A stretch of DNA of 64,000 nucleotides from Sthenelais limicola (Eukaryota; Annelida; Polychaeta; Phyllodocida; Sigalionidae), in contig OW804102.1 of the NCBI GenBank assembly GCA_942159475.1, positions 33,176,873-33,240,872 of the forward strand, in the 5' to 3' direction. Numbering within the stretch: the stretch's first letter is position 1; every line of letters begins with the position of its first letter. The position numbers and the translations under genes are program-made. The notes below the pieces were generated by a model. The model was not told where the DNA came from, did no database searches, and saw only the letters and a list, made by a program, of their open reading frames with translations. Shown piece by piece: positions 13,771 to 29,061 of the stretch.

Positions 13771-14501
13771 TGACATTTTCTATTATGGAATGTTTATTTG
13801 TAGCCAAATTTACTGGTCCCAGGTGTTCATGATTTTCCATTAGTTTAGTTCATCACTATTGCAGTTTCAGAGAAAAGTAAAAAAAAAAAAAAGATAGCTT
13901 ATAATGGGCTGCTTCATTGCAGGCAATAGTAATAATTCAAATATTAGAGGGGTACATGAATATCCTTTAGTCTAGTCAACTTTATAGGTTAGGTTCTGAG
14001 ATTTGATTTGATACATGCAGTTATCACTATTGCAGTTTCAGAGAAAAGTAAAAAAATGATAGCTTATACATATTAGAGGGGTACATGAATATCCTTTAGT
14101 TTAGTCAACTTTATAGGTTACCCATTGTAGGTTTTTTGTAATTGTATGATGTTATATTATATACATATATCCTAAAGTAAGGCCTTTTTGGGGACCATAA
14201 TATACATTGACTGACTTAAAATGAACCAGCTGAGGGTACTATTCTTGGACAACCAGGTTTTGCTATTAACTAAGACAACTGGCCTAGGCATGCAGCAGCT
14301 GGTTTTTCTAGACAACAAAATTTAACAGTGACAGGAAAATTTATCCAGATCCCAGGAAGATACAGGATCCTATTAAGTAGCACTGTGTTGAACAAAATTA
14401 AATCCAATCAAAACCTGGAAGGAAGTGTACAAACTTTTCTTCCATATGATCACACCTATTATGAACTATTAGTTTAATTTTGCTGTGTGAAAATGTTTCA
14501 G

Positions 14502-14615
14502 ACATTAATGAGTGTGCATCCGATCCTTGTCAAAATGACGGAACTTGTATTGATGAGGTTGATGGATACACATGTACTTGTTCCAGTGGCTACACAGGGC
14601 CAAATTGTGACCAAA
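14502..14615 (+). CDS. EGF exon A7
   Basis: Identical in protein to A1. A private G-to-T change lies downstream in the intron (ATATTGTGGGATC). Sister of the 11183 unit by shared intron variants. Confidence 0.9.
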
Positions 14616-15368
14616 GTAAGACCTCATTACTCCTTTTGCGCCCTATCCAGGGAATATTGTGGGATCTACCTAGGCACTAGATAATTCATAGAATGTGTTG
14701 TATGTGTTACTCCCTTTCAAGGCAGAGATATAACCATAAAGTCTTACATTCTCAAGATCTGAGATCCACAATATGCGCGGGTACATAGATAGAACATGAT
14801 GAGAATGTGCTACAAGGGACACTATTGCACTGTCTGAGATGTTTGTTTTTTGTGGCCCATGAGCCAATAGCCGAGTGGCTTACAATAAAGATAAAAACAT
14901 CAAGGACAGTGCAATAGCATACCACATTTGAATTTAGGTTCTATATTTACTCCCATGTTGCTATGTTCCTGGTCCCAGGTGTACATGTTTTTCCTTTAGT
15001 TTAATTCATCACTAGTGCAGTTGCAAAGAAAAGTAAAAAAAAAAAGGGTACACTGGCTATTAGGTTATATAGTCAACATGACTTGTAGTTGTGATTCAGT
15101 ACCTCTCTTCACTTCAACATTAAGCAAAATAAAGTGTGATGAGGTAGCATTAAAAACATTCCTCATTAATTATCATGTTTTCAATCAATATCTTTGCTAC
15201 TTTTGTTGTTGCATAACGACTTCAAACTTTTCCTAATGTACAAAGAAAAGCTTTCATTTGGAGAACAGAATACTTTTATCAAGATCAGAAAATGCAGGCA
15301 ATGATACTCTTTGCTGTCAAGACCAATGTTTCTTGCTATGGACACATTGTTTTATTGACAAAATGTAA

Positions 15369-15497
<129 letters not shown>

Positions 15498-16093
15498 TGA
15501 CATTTTCTATTATGGAATGTTTATTTGTAGCCAAATTTACTGGTCCCAGGTGTTCATGATTTTCCATTAGTTTAGTTCATCACTATTGCAGTTGCAGAGA
15601 AAAGTAGAAAAAAAGATAGCTTATAATGGGCTGTTTCATTGCAGGCAATAGTAATAGTTCAAATATTAGAGGGGTACATGAATAACCTTCAGTTTAGTCA
15701 ACTTCATAGGTTACCCATTGTAGGTTTTTTTAATTGTATGATGTTATATTATATACATATATCCTAAAGTAAGGCCTTTTTGGGGACCATAATATACATT
15801 GACTGACTTAAAATGAACCAGCTGAGGGTACTATTCTTGGACAACCAGGTTTTGCTATTAACTAAGACAACTGGCCTAGGCATGCAGCAGCTGGTTTTTC
15901 TAGACAACAAAATTTAACAGTGACAGGAAAATTTATCCAGATCCCAGGAAGATACAGGATCCTATTAAGTAGCACTGTGTTGAACAAAATTAAATCCAAT
16001 CAAAACCTGGAAGGAAGTGTACAAACTTTTCTTCCATATGATCACACCTATTATGAACTATTAGTTTAATTTTGCTGTGTGAAAATGTTTCAG

Positions 16094-16207
16094 ACATTAA
16101 TGAGTGTGCATCCGATCCTTGTCAAAATGACGGAACTTGTATTGATGAGGTTGATGGATACACATGTACTTGTTCCAGTGGCTACACAGGGCCAAATTGT
16201 GACCAAA
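16094..16207 (+). CDS. EGF exon A8
   Basis: Identical in protein to A1. Short unit (1592 bp); splice borders intact. Confidence 0.9.
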
Positions 16208-16960
16208 GTAAGACCTCATTACTCCTTTTGCGCCCTATCCAGGGAATATTGGGGGATCTACCTAGGCACTAGATAATTCATAGAATGTGTTGTATGTGTT
16301 ACTCCCTTTCAAGGCAGAGATATAACCATAAAGTCTTACATTCTCAAGATCTGAGATCCACAATATGCGCGGGTACATAGATAGAACATGATGAGAATGT
16401 GCTACAAGGGACACTATTGCACTGTCTGAGATGTTTGTTTTTTGTGGCCCATGAGCCAATAGCCGAGTGGCTTACAATAAAGATAAAAACATCAAGGACA
16501 GTGCAATAGCATACCACATTTGAATTTAGGTTCTATATTTACTCCCATGTTGCTATGTTCCTGGTCCCAGGTGTACATGTTTTTCCTTTAGTTTAATTCA
16601 TCACTAGTGCAGTTGCAAAGAAAAGTAAAAAAAAAAAGGGTACACTGGCTATTAGGTTACATAGTCAACATGACTTGTAGTTGTGATTAAGTACCTCTCT
16701 TCACTTCAACATTAAGCAAAATAAAGTGTGATGAGGTAGCATTAAAAACATTCCTCATTAATTATCATGTTTTCAATCAATATCTTTGCTACTTTTGTTG
16801 TTGCATAACGACTTCAAACTTTTCCTAATGTACAAAGAAAAGCTTTCATTTGGAGAAGAGAATACTTTTATCAAGATCAGAAAATGCAGGCAATGATACT
16901 CTTTGCTGTCAAGACCAATGTTTCTTGCTATGGACACATTGTTTTATTGACAAAATGTAA

Positions 16961-17089
<129 letters not shown>

Positions 17090-17685
17090 TGACATTTTCT
17101 ATTATGGAATGTTTATTTGTAGCCAAATTTACTGGTCCCAGGTGTTCATGATTTTCCATTAGTTTAGTTCATCACTATTGCAGTTGCAGAGAAAAGTAGA
17201 AAAAAAGATAGCTTATAATGGGCTGTTTCATTGCAGGCAATAGTAATAGTTCAAATATTAGAGGGGTACATGAATAACCTTTAGTTTAGTCAACTTCATA
17301 GGTTACCCATTGTAGGTTTTTTTAATTGTATGATGTTATATTATATACATATATCCTAAAGTAAGGCCTTTTTGGGGACCATAATATACATTGACTGACT
17401 TAAAATGAACCAGCTGAGGGTACTATTCTTGGACAACCAGGTTTTGCTATTAACTAAGACAACTGGCCTAGGCATGCAGCAGCTGGTTTTTCTAGACAAC
17501 AAAATTTAACAGTGACAGGAAAATTTATCCAGATCCCAGGAAGATACAGGATCCTATTAAGTAGCACTGTGTTGAACAAAATTAAATCCAATCAAAACCT
17601 GGAAGGAAGTGTACAAACTTTTCTTCCATATGATCACACCTATTATGAACTATTAGTTTAATTTTGCTGTGTGAAAATGTTTCAG

Positions 17686-17799
17686 ACATTAATGAGTGTG
17701 CATCCGATCCTTGTCAAAATGACGGAACTTGTATTGATGAGGTTGATGGATACACATGTACTTGTTCCAGTGGCTACACAGGGCCAAATTGTGACCAAA
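17686..17799 (+). CDS. EGF exon A9
   Basis: Identical in protein to A1. The downstream intron is the AAAAATGAAGGG variant although the next B exon is DGDNSY, another mosaic unit. Confidence 0.9.
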
Positions 17800-18550
17800 G
17801 TAAGACCTCATTACTCCTTTTGCGCCCTATCCAGGGAATATTGGGGGATCTACCTAGGCACTAGATAATTCATAGAATGTGTTGTATGTGTTACTCCCTT
17901 TCAAGGCAGAGATATAACCATAAAGTCTTACATTCTCAAGATCTGAGATCCATAATATGCGCGGGTACATAGATAGAACATGATGAGAATGTGCTACAAG
18001 GGACACTATTGCACTGTCTGAGATGTTTGTTTTTTGTGGCCCATGAGCCAATAGCCGAGTGGCTTACAATAAAGATAAAAACATCAAGGACAGTGCAATA
18101 GCATACCACATTTGAATTTAGGTTCTATATTTACTCCCATGTTGCTATGTTCCTGGTCCCAGGTGTACATGTTTTTCCTTTAGTTTAATTCATCACTAGT
18201 GCAGTTGCAAAGAAAAGTAAAAATGAAGGGTACACTGGCTATAAGGTTACATAGTCAACATGACTTGTAGTTGTGATTCAGTACCTCTCTTCACTTTAAC
18301 ATTAAGCAAAATAAAGTGTGATGAGGTAGCATTAAAAACATTCCTCATTAATTATCATGTTTTCAATCAATATCTTTGCTACTTTTGTTGTTGCATAACC
18401 ACTTCAAACTTTTCCCAATGTACAAAGAAAAGCTTTCATTTGGAGAAGAGAATACTTTTATCAAGATCAGAAAATGCAGGCAATGATACTCTTTGCTGTC
18501 AAGACCAATGTTTCTTGCTATGGACACATTGTTTTATTGACAAAATGTAA

Positions 18551-18679
<129 letters not shown>

Positions 18680-19275
18680 TGACATTTTCTATTATGGAAT
18701 GTTTATTTGTAGCCAAATTTACTGGTCCCAGGTGTTCATGATTTTCCATTAGTTTAGTTCATCACTATTGCAGTTGCAGAGAAAAGTAGAAAAAAAGATA
18801 GCTTATAATGGGCTGTTTCATTGCAGGCAATAGTAATAGTTCAAATATTAGAGGGGTACATGAATAACCTTCAGTTTAGTCAACTTCATAGGTTACCCAT
18901 TGTAGGTTTTTTTAATTGTATGATGTTATATTATATACATATATCCTAAAGTAAGGCCTTTTTGGGGACCATAATATACATTGACTGACTTAAAATGAAC
19001 CAGCTGAGGGTACTATTCTTGGACAACCAGGTTTTGCTATTAACTAAGACAACTGGCCTAGGCATGCAGCAGCTGGTTTTTCTAGACAACAAAATTTAAC
19101 AGTGACAGGAAAATTTATCCAGATCCCAGGAAGATACAGGATCCTATTAAGTAGCACTGTGTTGAACAAAATTAAATCCAATCAAAACCTGGAAGGAAGT
19201 GTACAAACTTTTCTTCCATATGATCACACCTATTATGAACTATTAGTTTAATTTTGCTGTGTGAAAATGTTTCAG

Positions 19276-19389
19276 ACATTAATGAGTGTGCATCCGATCC
19301 TTGTCAAAATGACGGAACTTGTATTGATGAGGTTGATGGATACACATGTACTTGTTCCAGTGGCTACACAGGGCCAAATTGTGACCAAA
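19276..19389 (+). CDS. EGF exon A10
   Basis: Identical in protein to A1. Last A exon before the 8.4-kb insertion. Confidence 0.9.
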
Positions 19390-19834
19390 GTAAGACCTCA
19401 TTACTCCTTTTGCGCCCTATCCAGGGAATATTGGGGGATCTACCTAGGCACTAGATAATTCATAGAATGTGTTGTATGTGTTACTCCCTTTCAAGGCAGA
19501 GATATAACCATAAAGTCTTACATTCTCAAGATCTGAGATCCACAATATGCGCGGGTACATAGATAGAACATGATGAGAATGTGCTACAAGGGACACTATT
19601 GCACTTTCTGAGATGTTTGTTTTTTGTGGCCCATGAGCCAATAGCCGAGTGGCTTACAATAAAGATAAAAACATCAAGGACAGTGCAATAGCATACCACA
19701 TTTGAATTTAGGTTCTATATTTACTCCCATGTTGCTATGTTCCTGGTCCCAGGTGTACATGTTTTTCCTTTAGTTTAATTCATCACTAGTGCAGTTGCAA
19801 AGAAAAGTAAAAATGAAGGGTACACTGGCTATAA

Positions 19835-20269
<435 letters not shown>

Positions 20270-21551
20270 TGACATTTTCTATTATGGAATGTTTATTTGT
20301 AGCCAAATTTACTGGTCCCAGGTGTTCATGATTTTCCATTAGTTTAGTTCATCACTATTGCAGTCTCAGAGAAAAGTAAAAAAAAAAAAAGATAGCTTAT
20401 AATGGGCTGCTTCATTGCAGGCAATAGTAATAATTCAAATATTAGAGGGGTACATGAATATCCTTTAGTCTAGTCAACTTTATAGGTTAGGTTCTGAGAT
20501 TTGATTTGATACATGCAGTTATCACTATTGCAGTTTCAGAGAAAAGTAAAAAAATGATAGCTTATACATATTAGAGGGGTACATGAATATCCTTTAGTTT
20601 AGTCAACTTTATAGGTTACCCATTGTAGGTTTTTTGTAATTGTATGATGTTATATTATATACATATATCCTAAAGTAAGGCCTTTTTGGGGACCATAATA
20701 TACATTGACTGACTTAAAATGAACCAGCTGAGGGTACTATTCTTGGACAACCAGGTTTTGCTATTAACTAAGACAACTGGCCTAGGCATGCAGCAGCTGG
20801 TTTTTCTAGCCCATTAAGGACGGCCGTCACGAACCGCGGTATTTTTAGTGGACGGCATTGCGTTGCTATGGTAGGTTTCATTGTACGACGTCACCGGGAA
20901 CGACGCGTCACTTCAGGACGGTAGATTATGACGTCGCACTCGCGTAAACAATAGAGGTTTGGGTATTCTTATCTCCTGAATGTATTAACGACTCTAGGTT
21001 GTTAAGATTTCAGAATTGCAAAGTGGGGACATTGAATTAAGGACAGAACGTGAAAAAAAAACAAAAAAACGATGTATGTAGACGGAAATGGACTGTAGGA
21101 TTCGCTTCATGGAAACAAGGTCAAAGGTCGGAATGCCGGCCGTTGCACGCACATGGTTGTGAAAAGTAAAATCCTGTCTAGTCAATTTAATACTCAGTCT
21201 CCATTATAATGTGATGCTACAAGATATCAAGATGCATCATTTATCTAACATAGATAGCTTATTTTGTGAAAATCGACGCAATATCTATAATTATGTGGGT
21301 TTTTCTGTCAGTGTGCTCGATCAGCTGATCTAATGACAGCAACAGGTGCGTGCGCAAGTGCTCGAACAGGTTCTCGTGTCCAGATATCAAGGAGGTGGTT
21401 GTCTCAAAAGTGAGACAGAGTCACTGTTCTTCGAGATATAAACCTTAGACTTCGGATATCTAATGGAAACTAATGACTTTATCATCATGTGGATTTTTGT
21501 TGATAAACCATCGCTGGATTTTAAGCTATAGCACGCCGAATCCAAGTAAAA

Positions 21552-21602
21552 TGAATCGTGACGCAATTTTGCCAGTGAAAAACATCGCTCTCATCTGCAA
21601 CG
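21552..21602 (+). other. Candidate first exon inside the 8.4-kb element
   Basis: An ATG begins 16 codons (MNRDAILPVKNIALIC) that end at a good GTGAGT donor. It could be a captured 5' exon or chance; no homology recognised. Confidence 0.2.
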
Positions 21603-22778
21603 GTGAGTAACCTCAGGTGTAACATAATTTATGAACTGAAAATTATTTTGAAAGGATTATATTAAACTTTGAGATATTTCTGTAGTGTTTGACGATCATA
21701 TATCTTTTTCATCAATTTTGTTTTTCAACCCAAATAATGACCTCAACGCAAGCATATTTTCAGTCATGCATGCAGACCGGCGCAACGTCATTTGAGTTGT
21801 GTTTATGATATTAAGGCCAAAGAAAACATAGGTGTGTTTCTGTTCCCCTTTCCCTCTACACTACGGTACCTAGAGACAGGCTTACCCCACTAATAAATTG
21901 AGCATGCTTGAATCGTAGAGTAACATTACTCTAAGTTTGAATTGAGCACCGATTTGGCCTGTAAATGAAAAAAAAAGAGAAAAAAGTATGCTTAATTCTT
22001 TATCTTTAATTTCGACAAAACAGCTAAAATAAACTAAAACAGGAACACAAGTCTTCCTAACCAGACAACTCAATCATCTCTAAAACAATTATTGTTATGA
22101 AAATAGAAATTATTTTCAGTTCTGTGAAGGTTGTTTTCTTTTGAAAAAAATCTGTTCAAAAGTTACGACCCCCTACCCTACCTATAGTTTTCAACTACTA
22201 TAAATCTGTAACACACTTTCTTTGGCCTAATGCAGCAGCTTCATAATTCATGTATATTTTCAATGTTAATCTACGTCATGATATTCTGCTGCTATTCTCA
22301 CAACGTTTGTTCATGTTTTACATTCAGATATAACTACATCACTTGGTTGGTTTGATGTGATATATTTCTGAAAATATTGGAAATGATGTTCATTCATCCT
22401 CAACAATGCATGGGATAAGGAGGCAACCACCACACGTCAAGGTGAGATTTGTTAATGCAATTTCTATTAGCAATGTGAAGAAGGACTTTTAATTCAAAAC
22501 GATCATGATTATATTCATATAGAATAATGTCTCTAGTACTCGATGGTCCTTTTTATTTTTTAATTTGGCAGTGCCGAAGTGGTACTAAATTTTGTATTCA
22601 CTTTTAGGCCCAAAATAGAACGTCAAGTTGTTTCTATACACAACCTCAACTGCCAGATAGTTATTATATTATTTTTCCGAGCACAATGATATGATAATCT
22701 GTTTCCTGGATCTACATTTGAAGTGCATATAAAAATGTTGGGACTTCCAGAATCTACAGAATATATTTTTTGTTTCAG

Positions 22779-22942
22779 TACTTCTGGCATCTGGACTTCT
22801 ACTAGGGAGAAGGGCGATCGTCTTCGTTCAAGGATGTCTTCCATAATGCTTTCTAGAATAGATCATAATATTGCAAAAGGACTTCATAAAGAAGTATATT
22901 TACTTGCACGTGATATTGAACAAAATAATAGGACAGCATGTA
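22779..22942 (+). other. Candidate internal exon inside the 8.4-kb element
   Basis: A TTTGTTTCAG acceptor is followed by an open segment of about 54 codons and a GTAAAG donor. The peptide is helical-looking and charged (TREKGDRLRSRMSS; LHKEVYLLARDIEQNNRT). Family not recognised. With the candidate at 21552 it may be captured host gene sequence or remains of a transposon gene. Confidence 0.3.
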
Positions 22943-23104
22943 AAGTATGAAACTTAAAATTTTATTCTTACATTTGGGCTTGCTGGCTTGGCAGATATAA
23001 ATACATGAACTTTGATCCGCCAAGGCAGCATATATACATAAATAATCAACAAATTAATCCAACTACAAAATGCTCCTGAAGCAGGTATAACAATAAGGGG
23101 GCGG

Positions 23105-23250
23105 GGTGCATAGAGGGAAACAAGCGTCGGGTAGAGACTTGGTGTGGTGGTATAGAGAGAGGGAGAAGGAAGAAGAGAGCAAAGAGGGAGGAGAGAGCGA
23201 GTGGAGTGAAGGAGATGGAGAGAGAGAGGTGGAGGGAGAGTAGTTACGGT
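23105..23250. repeat. GA-rich low-complexity tract
   Basis: Imperfect GAGAGG/GGAGA repetition on the plus strand, inside the 8.4-kb element. Confidence 0.8.
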
Positions 23251-23727
23251 GAACGGGGACAAGTCCACAAATTCAGCAAACCCATAGTAAAATAAAAGCA
23301 AATAAAAGCACAGCACTGAGTTATTATTTCTATGTCAAAATCTACCTCTCACATGTCATATAGCATATCAACATATAAGTATTTATTTTCTTATATTTCC
23401 CACGCAAATCATTTTCCCCTTTAATATAATCTATCGGCCCATGCCTAGAATTACTAGTATAGGAAATACAATGCTTAATATTTTTGCTCATATATCTTAT
23501 GTTCTGTTCGAAATATAAATGTACAAGTCTACCAACTGAAGCCGAAACAAAATAAGCTAGGACAGTAATGAACAATTCACTCATTTTTGGAGCATAGTTC
23601 ATGGGCAAAGTCGAGGAATTATACACCGACAGTGAACCAGCTGGGGGTGTTTCATAACAAGTGACAATCTTCTGACGTGTCAGAAAGATGATTCTGGGGT
23701 GTAGTCGCAATTATAACTAATTTTTGA

Positions 23728-23760
23728 ATTGAATTGTACATTTTCTGACGATCTGACCCA
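23728..23760. repeat. Terminal fragment of the TGGGTCAG MITE family
   Basis: AATTGTACATTTTCTGACG followed by ATCTGACCCA matches the right terminus of the elements at 36689, 42874 and 49418; the rest of the element is absent. Confidence 0.6.
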
Positions 23761-23870
23761 CACATAATTTTGAATCGTCACATTCTTCGAGCGAACCCGT
23801 TTCCGATCTGTTTCTGGTCGCTGACACAATGATATCCGTATAATCTGCGTAAATCAGTCATGTCGACTTC

Positions 23871-24391
23871 AAATACTATCCCAAACATTAGTTTATGAAC
23901 ATATTAACGTGTGGCGATATTCCTTCCGCTGGAAATATCAAGATTTCACGTTATTCACGTTATTTTCTGGTCATGTACACAAGGGGCCTTGTGAGGCTTA
24001 GCGCGCTGATCGCTCATAGCAACGATAATAAGAAAAACAATACATGACACGGAAGTCATAATGATTAACCATCGACTGAATATAAATGCTTGAACGTTTA
24101 ATCTAACCTTGTTTTCAACCTCATATGCCAGGATTATTGTGTAAAATCATTCAAAGTGGTCAGAAAGCAGTTTTATTTTCTTGGCTGGTAGGTAACGTAT
24201 AGGCCTAGTCTAGTGTGGCCATGTTTTCGCTAAGCGTGGAGACGTTCTCGAGGCAAACACAACTGACAAAGGCTTGGAAATCGAACGAAACAAAGCATAT
24301 CGAATGAAATATGACCAACCTCTTTATTTGTATAATCAAACCAGTATATTTTTCACATCTTTCACGCTTCGAGCGGGCCCTGGCCGGATCG
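23871..24391. repeat. 521-bp direct repeat, copy 1
   Basis: From AAATACTATCCCAAAC to GGCCGGATCG; nearly identical to 24404-24924, offset 533 bp with a 12-bp joint. No convincing coding sequence in either copy. Confidence 0.9.
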
Positions 24392-24403
24392 TCGGATGTC
24401 GAC

Positions 24404-24924
24404 AAATACTATCCCAAACATTAGTTTATGAACATATTAACGTGTGGCGATATTCCTTTCGGTGGAAATATCACGATTTCACGTTATTCACGTTATTTTC
24501 TGGTCATGTACACAAGGGGCCTTGTGAGGCTTAGCGCGCTGATCGCTCATAGCAACGATAATAAGAAAAACAATACATGACACGGAAGTCATAATGATTA
24601 ACCATCGACTGAATATAAATGCTTGAACGTTTAATCTAACCTTGTTTTCAACCTCATATGCCAGGATTATTGTGTAAAATCATTCAAAGTGGTCAGAAAG
24701 CAGTTTTATTTTCTTGGCTGGTAGGTAACGTATAGGCCTAGTCTAGTGTGGCCATGTTTTCGCTAAGCGTGGAGACGTTCTCGAGGCAAACACAACTGAC
24801 AAAGGCTTGGAAATCGAACGAAACAAAGCATATCGAATGAAATATGACCAACCTCTTTATTTGTATAATCAAACCAGTATATTTTTCACATCTTTCACGC
24901 TTCGAGCGGGCCCTGGCCGGATCG
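24404..24924. repeat. 521-bp direct repeat, copy 2
   Basis: Second copy of the tandem duplication inside the 8.4-kb element. Few differences (for example TTTCGGTGG versus TTCCGCTGG, ATCACGATT versus ATCAAGATT), so the duplication is recent. Confidence 0.9.
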
Positions 24925-24929
24925 CTATG

Positions 24930-27900
24930 CCTATGGCCGGCAACGGCAACGGCAAGGGAAGATAAAAAAAACATCACCACGGAGAATCCCTTAAAAACGC
25001 TTAAAATCGCATTATCGAAAGGAAATAATTATTTAAAACTCTAAGTAAAACATGTATAGAAGCTATCCGATCAATGATTATTTTCAAAAGTCTTCGAAAC
25101 GTTCATAATTCAGAGTTTATTTCAATGATCTGGCCTGATGAGGGATATACGGTAGAAATCGATTCGCGCATGCGCGTCAAAATCTGGGTCGGGATCTGTC
25201 CACGTGGACAATGTGTGATTAGGATGTGCACGTGAACGTGCGCGCCAGCGCGCCTATGGATTGGTTTATACATGGGTTCAAGTGTGGGGTCAAAGTATTC
25301 TATGACCTACTAGACTGGTATTGGGGTCAACGTCTTGTCGGAGCGGTGTACCACTTCCGGCCCGACCAGCAGTTCGTGGACACGGGAAAAATCAAGTCCA
25401 CGGGCCTTGGCTCGGACTCATAGTAATTCTGGGGTGGGGTTGGGCCACCCCAGAAAAAAATAAGGAAATCATACAATATAACTATATAATATACATCATA
25501 AAATATAAGATGTGTCATGCGATGTATCTTACAATATAAAACATTATCTTAAATGTAAATACTGCACTGTACCCGTTGCTGGAAAGTGACTGTATGTAAG
25601 AGGAGGGAAGTACATCTCTCCTCTCTCTATTTATATTCCTACACGCTCAGAAATATCCCTAGAAATAGGAGGCTTACAATAACCTTCAAAACGCAATGAT
25701 ATATTCAATGCAATGTCTTGAGATTTGGTACACATATTTATATCAATAAAAGCAGTAAACCCACCAAAAATAGGTACATTCCAACAAAGAGATCCTGAGA
25801 TCACTTTGAAAAACTTTGAAATTACACTTATTTTGAAGGTCTGTCGCCATAGTTCTATGCTTTTTTGAGACTGTGTTTTCAAGAAGCATTATATTTAGGA
25901 CGAAAATACGTTTACGATATACGATCCATTCAAATGATTCTACCCTTCATACAGTACCATTTAGTATAGTTTTACGAGAGAATTTCCAACAGCCTTGGAC
26001 TAGCTATGAATTTCTTCTTAAATTTGAGAACTCATTGTATTGTTGTAATGTACATTCTCCTATAGAGGGAGTCGTCATTTTAGCCAAATAGCTTATGAAC
26101 CATATGCTAACAGCCTATAAGCAATGAAATAAATATATCTACATTATCTCATGCATTCAATTACCGATTCAGGCTGTAATTAAGTTTGTCAATAGTAACA
26201 TAAGTCTTAAAAACGGTCTTAAATTTAAGATTTCTTGTAAATGTTAATGAAATCTTAAACCCATTTACAACGACCTTATATTCAAGATTAGATCGTACAG
26301 TTCTTTTTTATGAAACCCTCCTCGCCAGCTCATAATGGAGGTTATTATTCCTTTTAATCTCTGCCTTAGGTGATTATAACAAGTTCGTTCCAGTCAGTGA
26401 TTAAAGATCATGATACTGCAGCAGGGCACAGGTCTTTTGTCTGTAGATACTGGTTGCTCCTCCTTTAATATTGCCGTAGGACATGTCCTGAAAAAGAAAG
26501 GAAAACTTAAATAATATAGCTATATTCGATAAAGTCTCACACAAATGTCACAGATACATGGACAGGACAGAGACAGGACTAATATGGAAAGAGATATACA
26601 TTTTTAAATCGCCAATAAGTCATTTCAATTGATATTTAGTTTTGTTGATTCCCCAAGGACCTAACTTTTAAGGCCTGGTAATGGGAGATATCTTATTTCT
26701 AACATTATAGAAAATGGAAATAAAGAAATTTATCAATATTTTTTCGTTTTATTGTAAAGAAATTCACTATAAATAACTGGCCTGCCACGGCCTCCTGTCA
26801 ATCCCACAATTATGTACAAAACATGTATTGTATATTATATATTTGATAACTTTGTAACCTCTTGCAACTGAATTTGAGAATGTAACATCTAGAAACTGTA
26901 TGAGGGTACAATGAAGCGTGCTGACTACTATCAATAATGTATTATTCCTCATCATTCTATTATTTCGAGACTGACTTGTTATAAATGATGAAGGTACTAT
27001 TATTTCAAAATAACTACAGATAAGTCTACTTCATACAGTAGGATTGATTCATTGATTAATATTTATTCCTGCAAACATCGAAATGACATTGTTCCCATTA
27101 AATACAGATTCTGAAGATATTACAAATGATTAAAACTATAAGTAAGATATTGTCCACAGTACCAATAATGTCTAGTAAGTCAGTGGCACAAAATCGATTC
27201 CACTATTACCAATACATTAATCATATTTAAGAATATAATACCTGTTATATAATGTTTCAATTCTGTGCTCACTATAATTTTATAAGGATGTACGCAATAT
27301 GGACAAGAATAAGAAATATTAAGAGCCACCCTCAGCGCAATGTGCTCTTTCAAAATGTCCCCTCACTACCCAAGTATTATATGATTATTTATGATTATAT
27401 CATTATACAGAGACAAAACAGAGTGGGTTCAGACTCAATGGAAATACTGGACACACATATGATTTCTATTGGTTTTGTCTTAAATTTATCTATTAATTGT
27501 TGAGGTTTATTATTTGGCCATCGCTATGGTGCTGTGTTAATTTCCCCGCAGAGATTAAGTGGTAGTAATTTGAAAATATGGTGTGACTGAATCAAATCTA
27601 GTTAGAAAATATTTAATGTTATAGGTTTATTCATGTCGAGGTTGGAATCTAATATCAAACGTACTATGTATTTAAAGTTGTCATCTATAGTAGATTTTAC
27701 ATAACATATTTATTTATTCAAAATTTAAACTGCTGTGAAAAAAGACATTTGTTGTGTTATCCTAACTTAATAATATAATGTTACAAATCGTGAAGACAAC
27801 AGGCTACTGGATGCACCTGATTGAAATGGAAATGCATGTATGTACGTTAAAACTCAAATTAATCAATTCATTTAGCACTTTCAGTAATAAATGACACATT

Positions 27901-28280
27901 ACTGTCAACTGGCATGTCGTCCATTCATAGATATTCATTGTATTGGCTATTGCATTGGGAAAGCTGACACTGTTTATGACATCTATAAAGCGGGGGGGGG
28001 GGCATCTTTTTTGATACAGACTCTGAAGCGGAGGGAGCAGCCTTTTTGCGCAGTCTAGATGTTGGGGTAGGGGTGGCATCTATTTTTGCACTGACTCAGA
28101 ACTACAATCCTGTAGGGGGGGGGGGGTCATGAAATTTTGCACAAAGACAATAAGGGGGGTCGTAATAATCGTAAGACAATAAGTGGGTCGTACAATTTTG
28201 CACAAGAATTGATTGCAAGTGTTCCACTCCCCCTCCCCTCCTCTCATTAATTATGAACAGTCCCTAAGAAATTAAATAAT
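24930..28280. other. Non-coding interior of the 8.4-kb element
   Basis: AT-rich sequence with no ORF of note. Homopolymer G tracts occur near 27992 and 28118, with a repeated AAGACAATAAG...GGGTCGTA motif at 28143-28200. Confidence 0.6.
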
Positions 28281-28284
28281 TATT

Positions 28285-28660
28285 CGAACTTAATTAAACA
28301 TGTTCTACTTTGGAAACCCCAATTAGTGACATTTGCATTCTATTGTTTTTTTACTTTTTTAAAGCTATTTCCTTCCAATGTCAACTGCAATAGTTTTGCG
28401 CTTAGCCTTGCCCTAACCACAAAAAAACGGTGACAGTGACACTGACAGTAGGCTATGACTGCATGTGCTCTCGCTCACTGCATGGTCAAATCTGTCACCT
28501 CTCATGCAACTTCAATAACCATTTAAACTTAAATCATCAAAGGTACTCTAAGGAACCCCATTTAGTGACATCTTCAGTCTTTTATTCTTCTTTCTCTTTG
28601 TTATTTTCTCCCAATTTCCGCTTGATTTGCTAACAGACTCGCTGCTAGTGTTAGCACTTA
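28285..28660. repeat. Diverged tandem duplication of about 230 bp
   Basis: GGAAACCCCAATTAGTGACAT (about 28311) is matched by GGAACCCCATTTAGTGACAT (about 28552) with similar flanks (upstream TTAAACAT/TTAAATCATC, downstream T-rich). Confidence 0.5.
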
Positions 28661-29061
28661 ACCCACAGACAACAGCTGACAGTAGGAGCAGTCAGCCCTG
28701 AGCACCCTCGCCGATCACAGTTAGCATACCATTTAAGGTCTAGAAAATAATAAAAACATAAAAACTTACCTCAAATGATCGTAATTCTGTTCCTTTTCAT
28801 CACGCTGGCATAAAAGGAACGATAGACCCTTTACTAGTTTGGGAGAAAGGTTTATTCAGGATTGGCATTACCATCGCACAGAGTTGACTTTGACTTCGCC
28901 ATGTCGTCTGCTTTTCTCGCGCGGGAATCTCGCATAAATGAGATTGTTTCTCATTGTCATGATGATGGCATTTAAAAAGAATTATTTTCTGATTATATTA
29001 TCATCTTCATACTTTATTTGTGTGAAAACAGAATTTACATTATTCAAATATTAAAAGAAAT

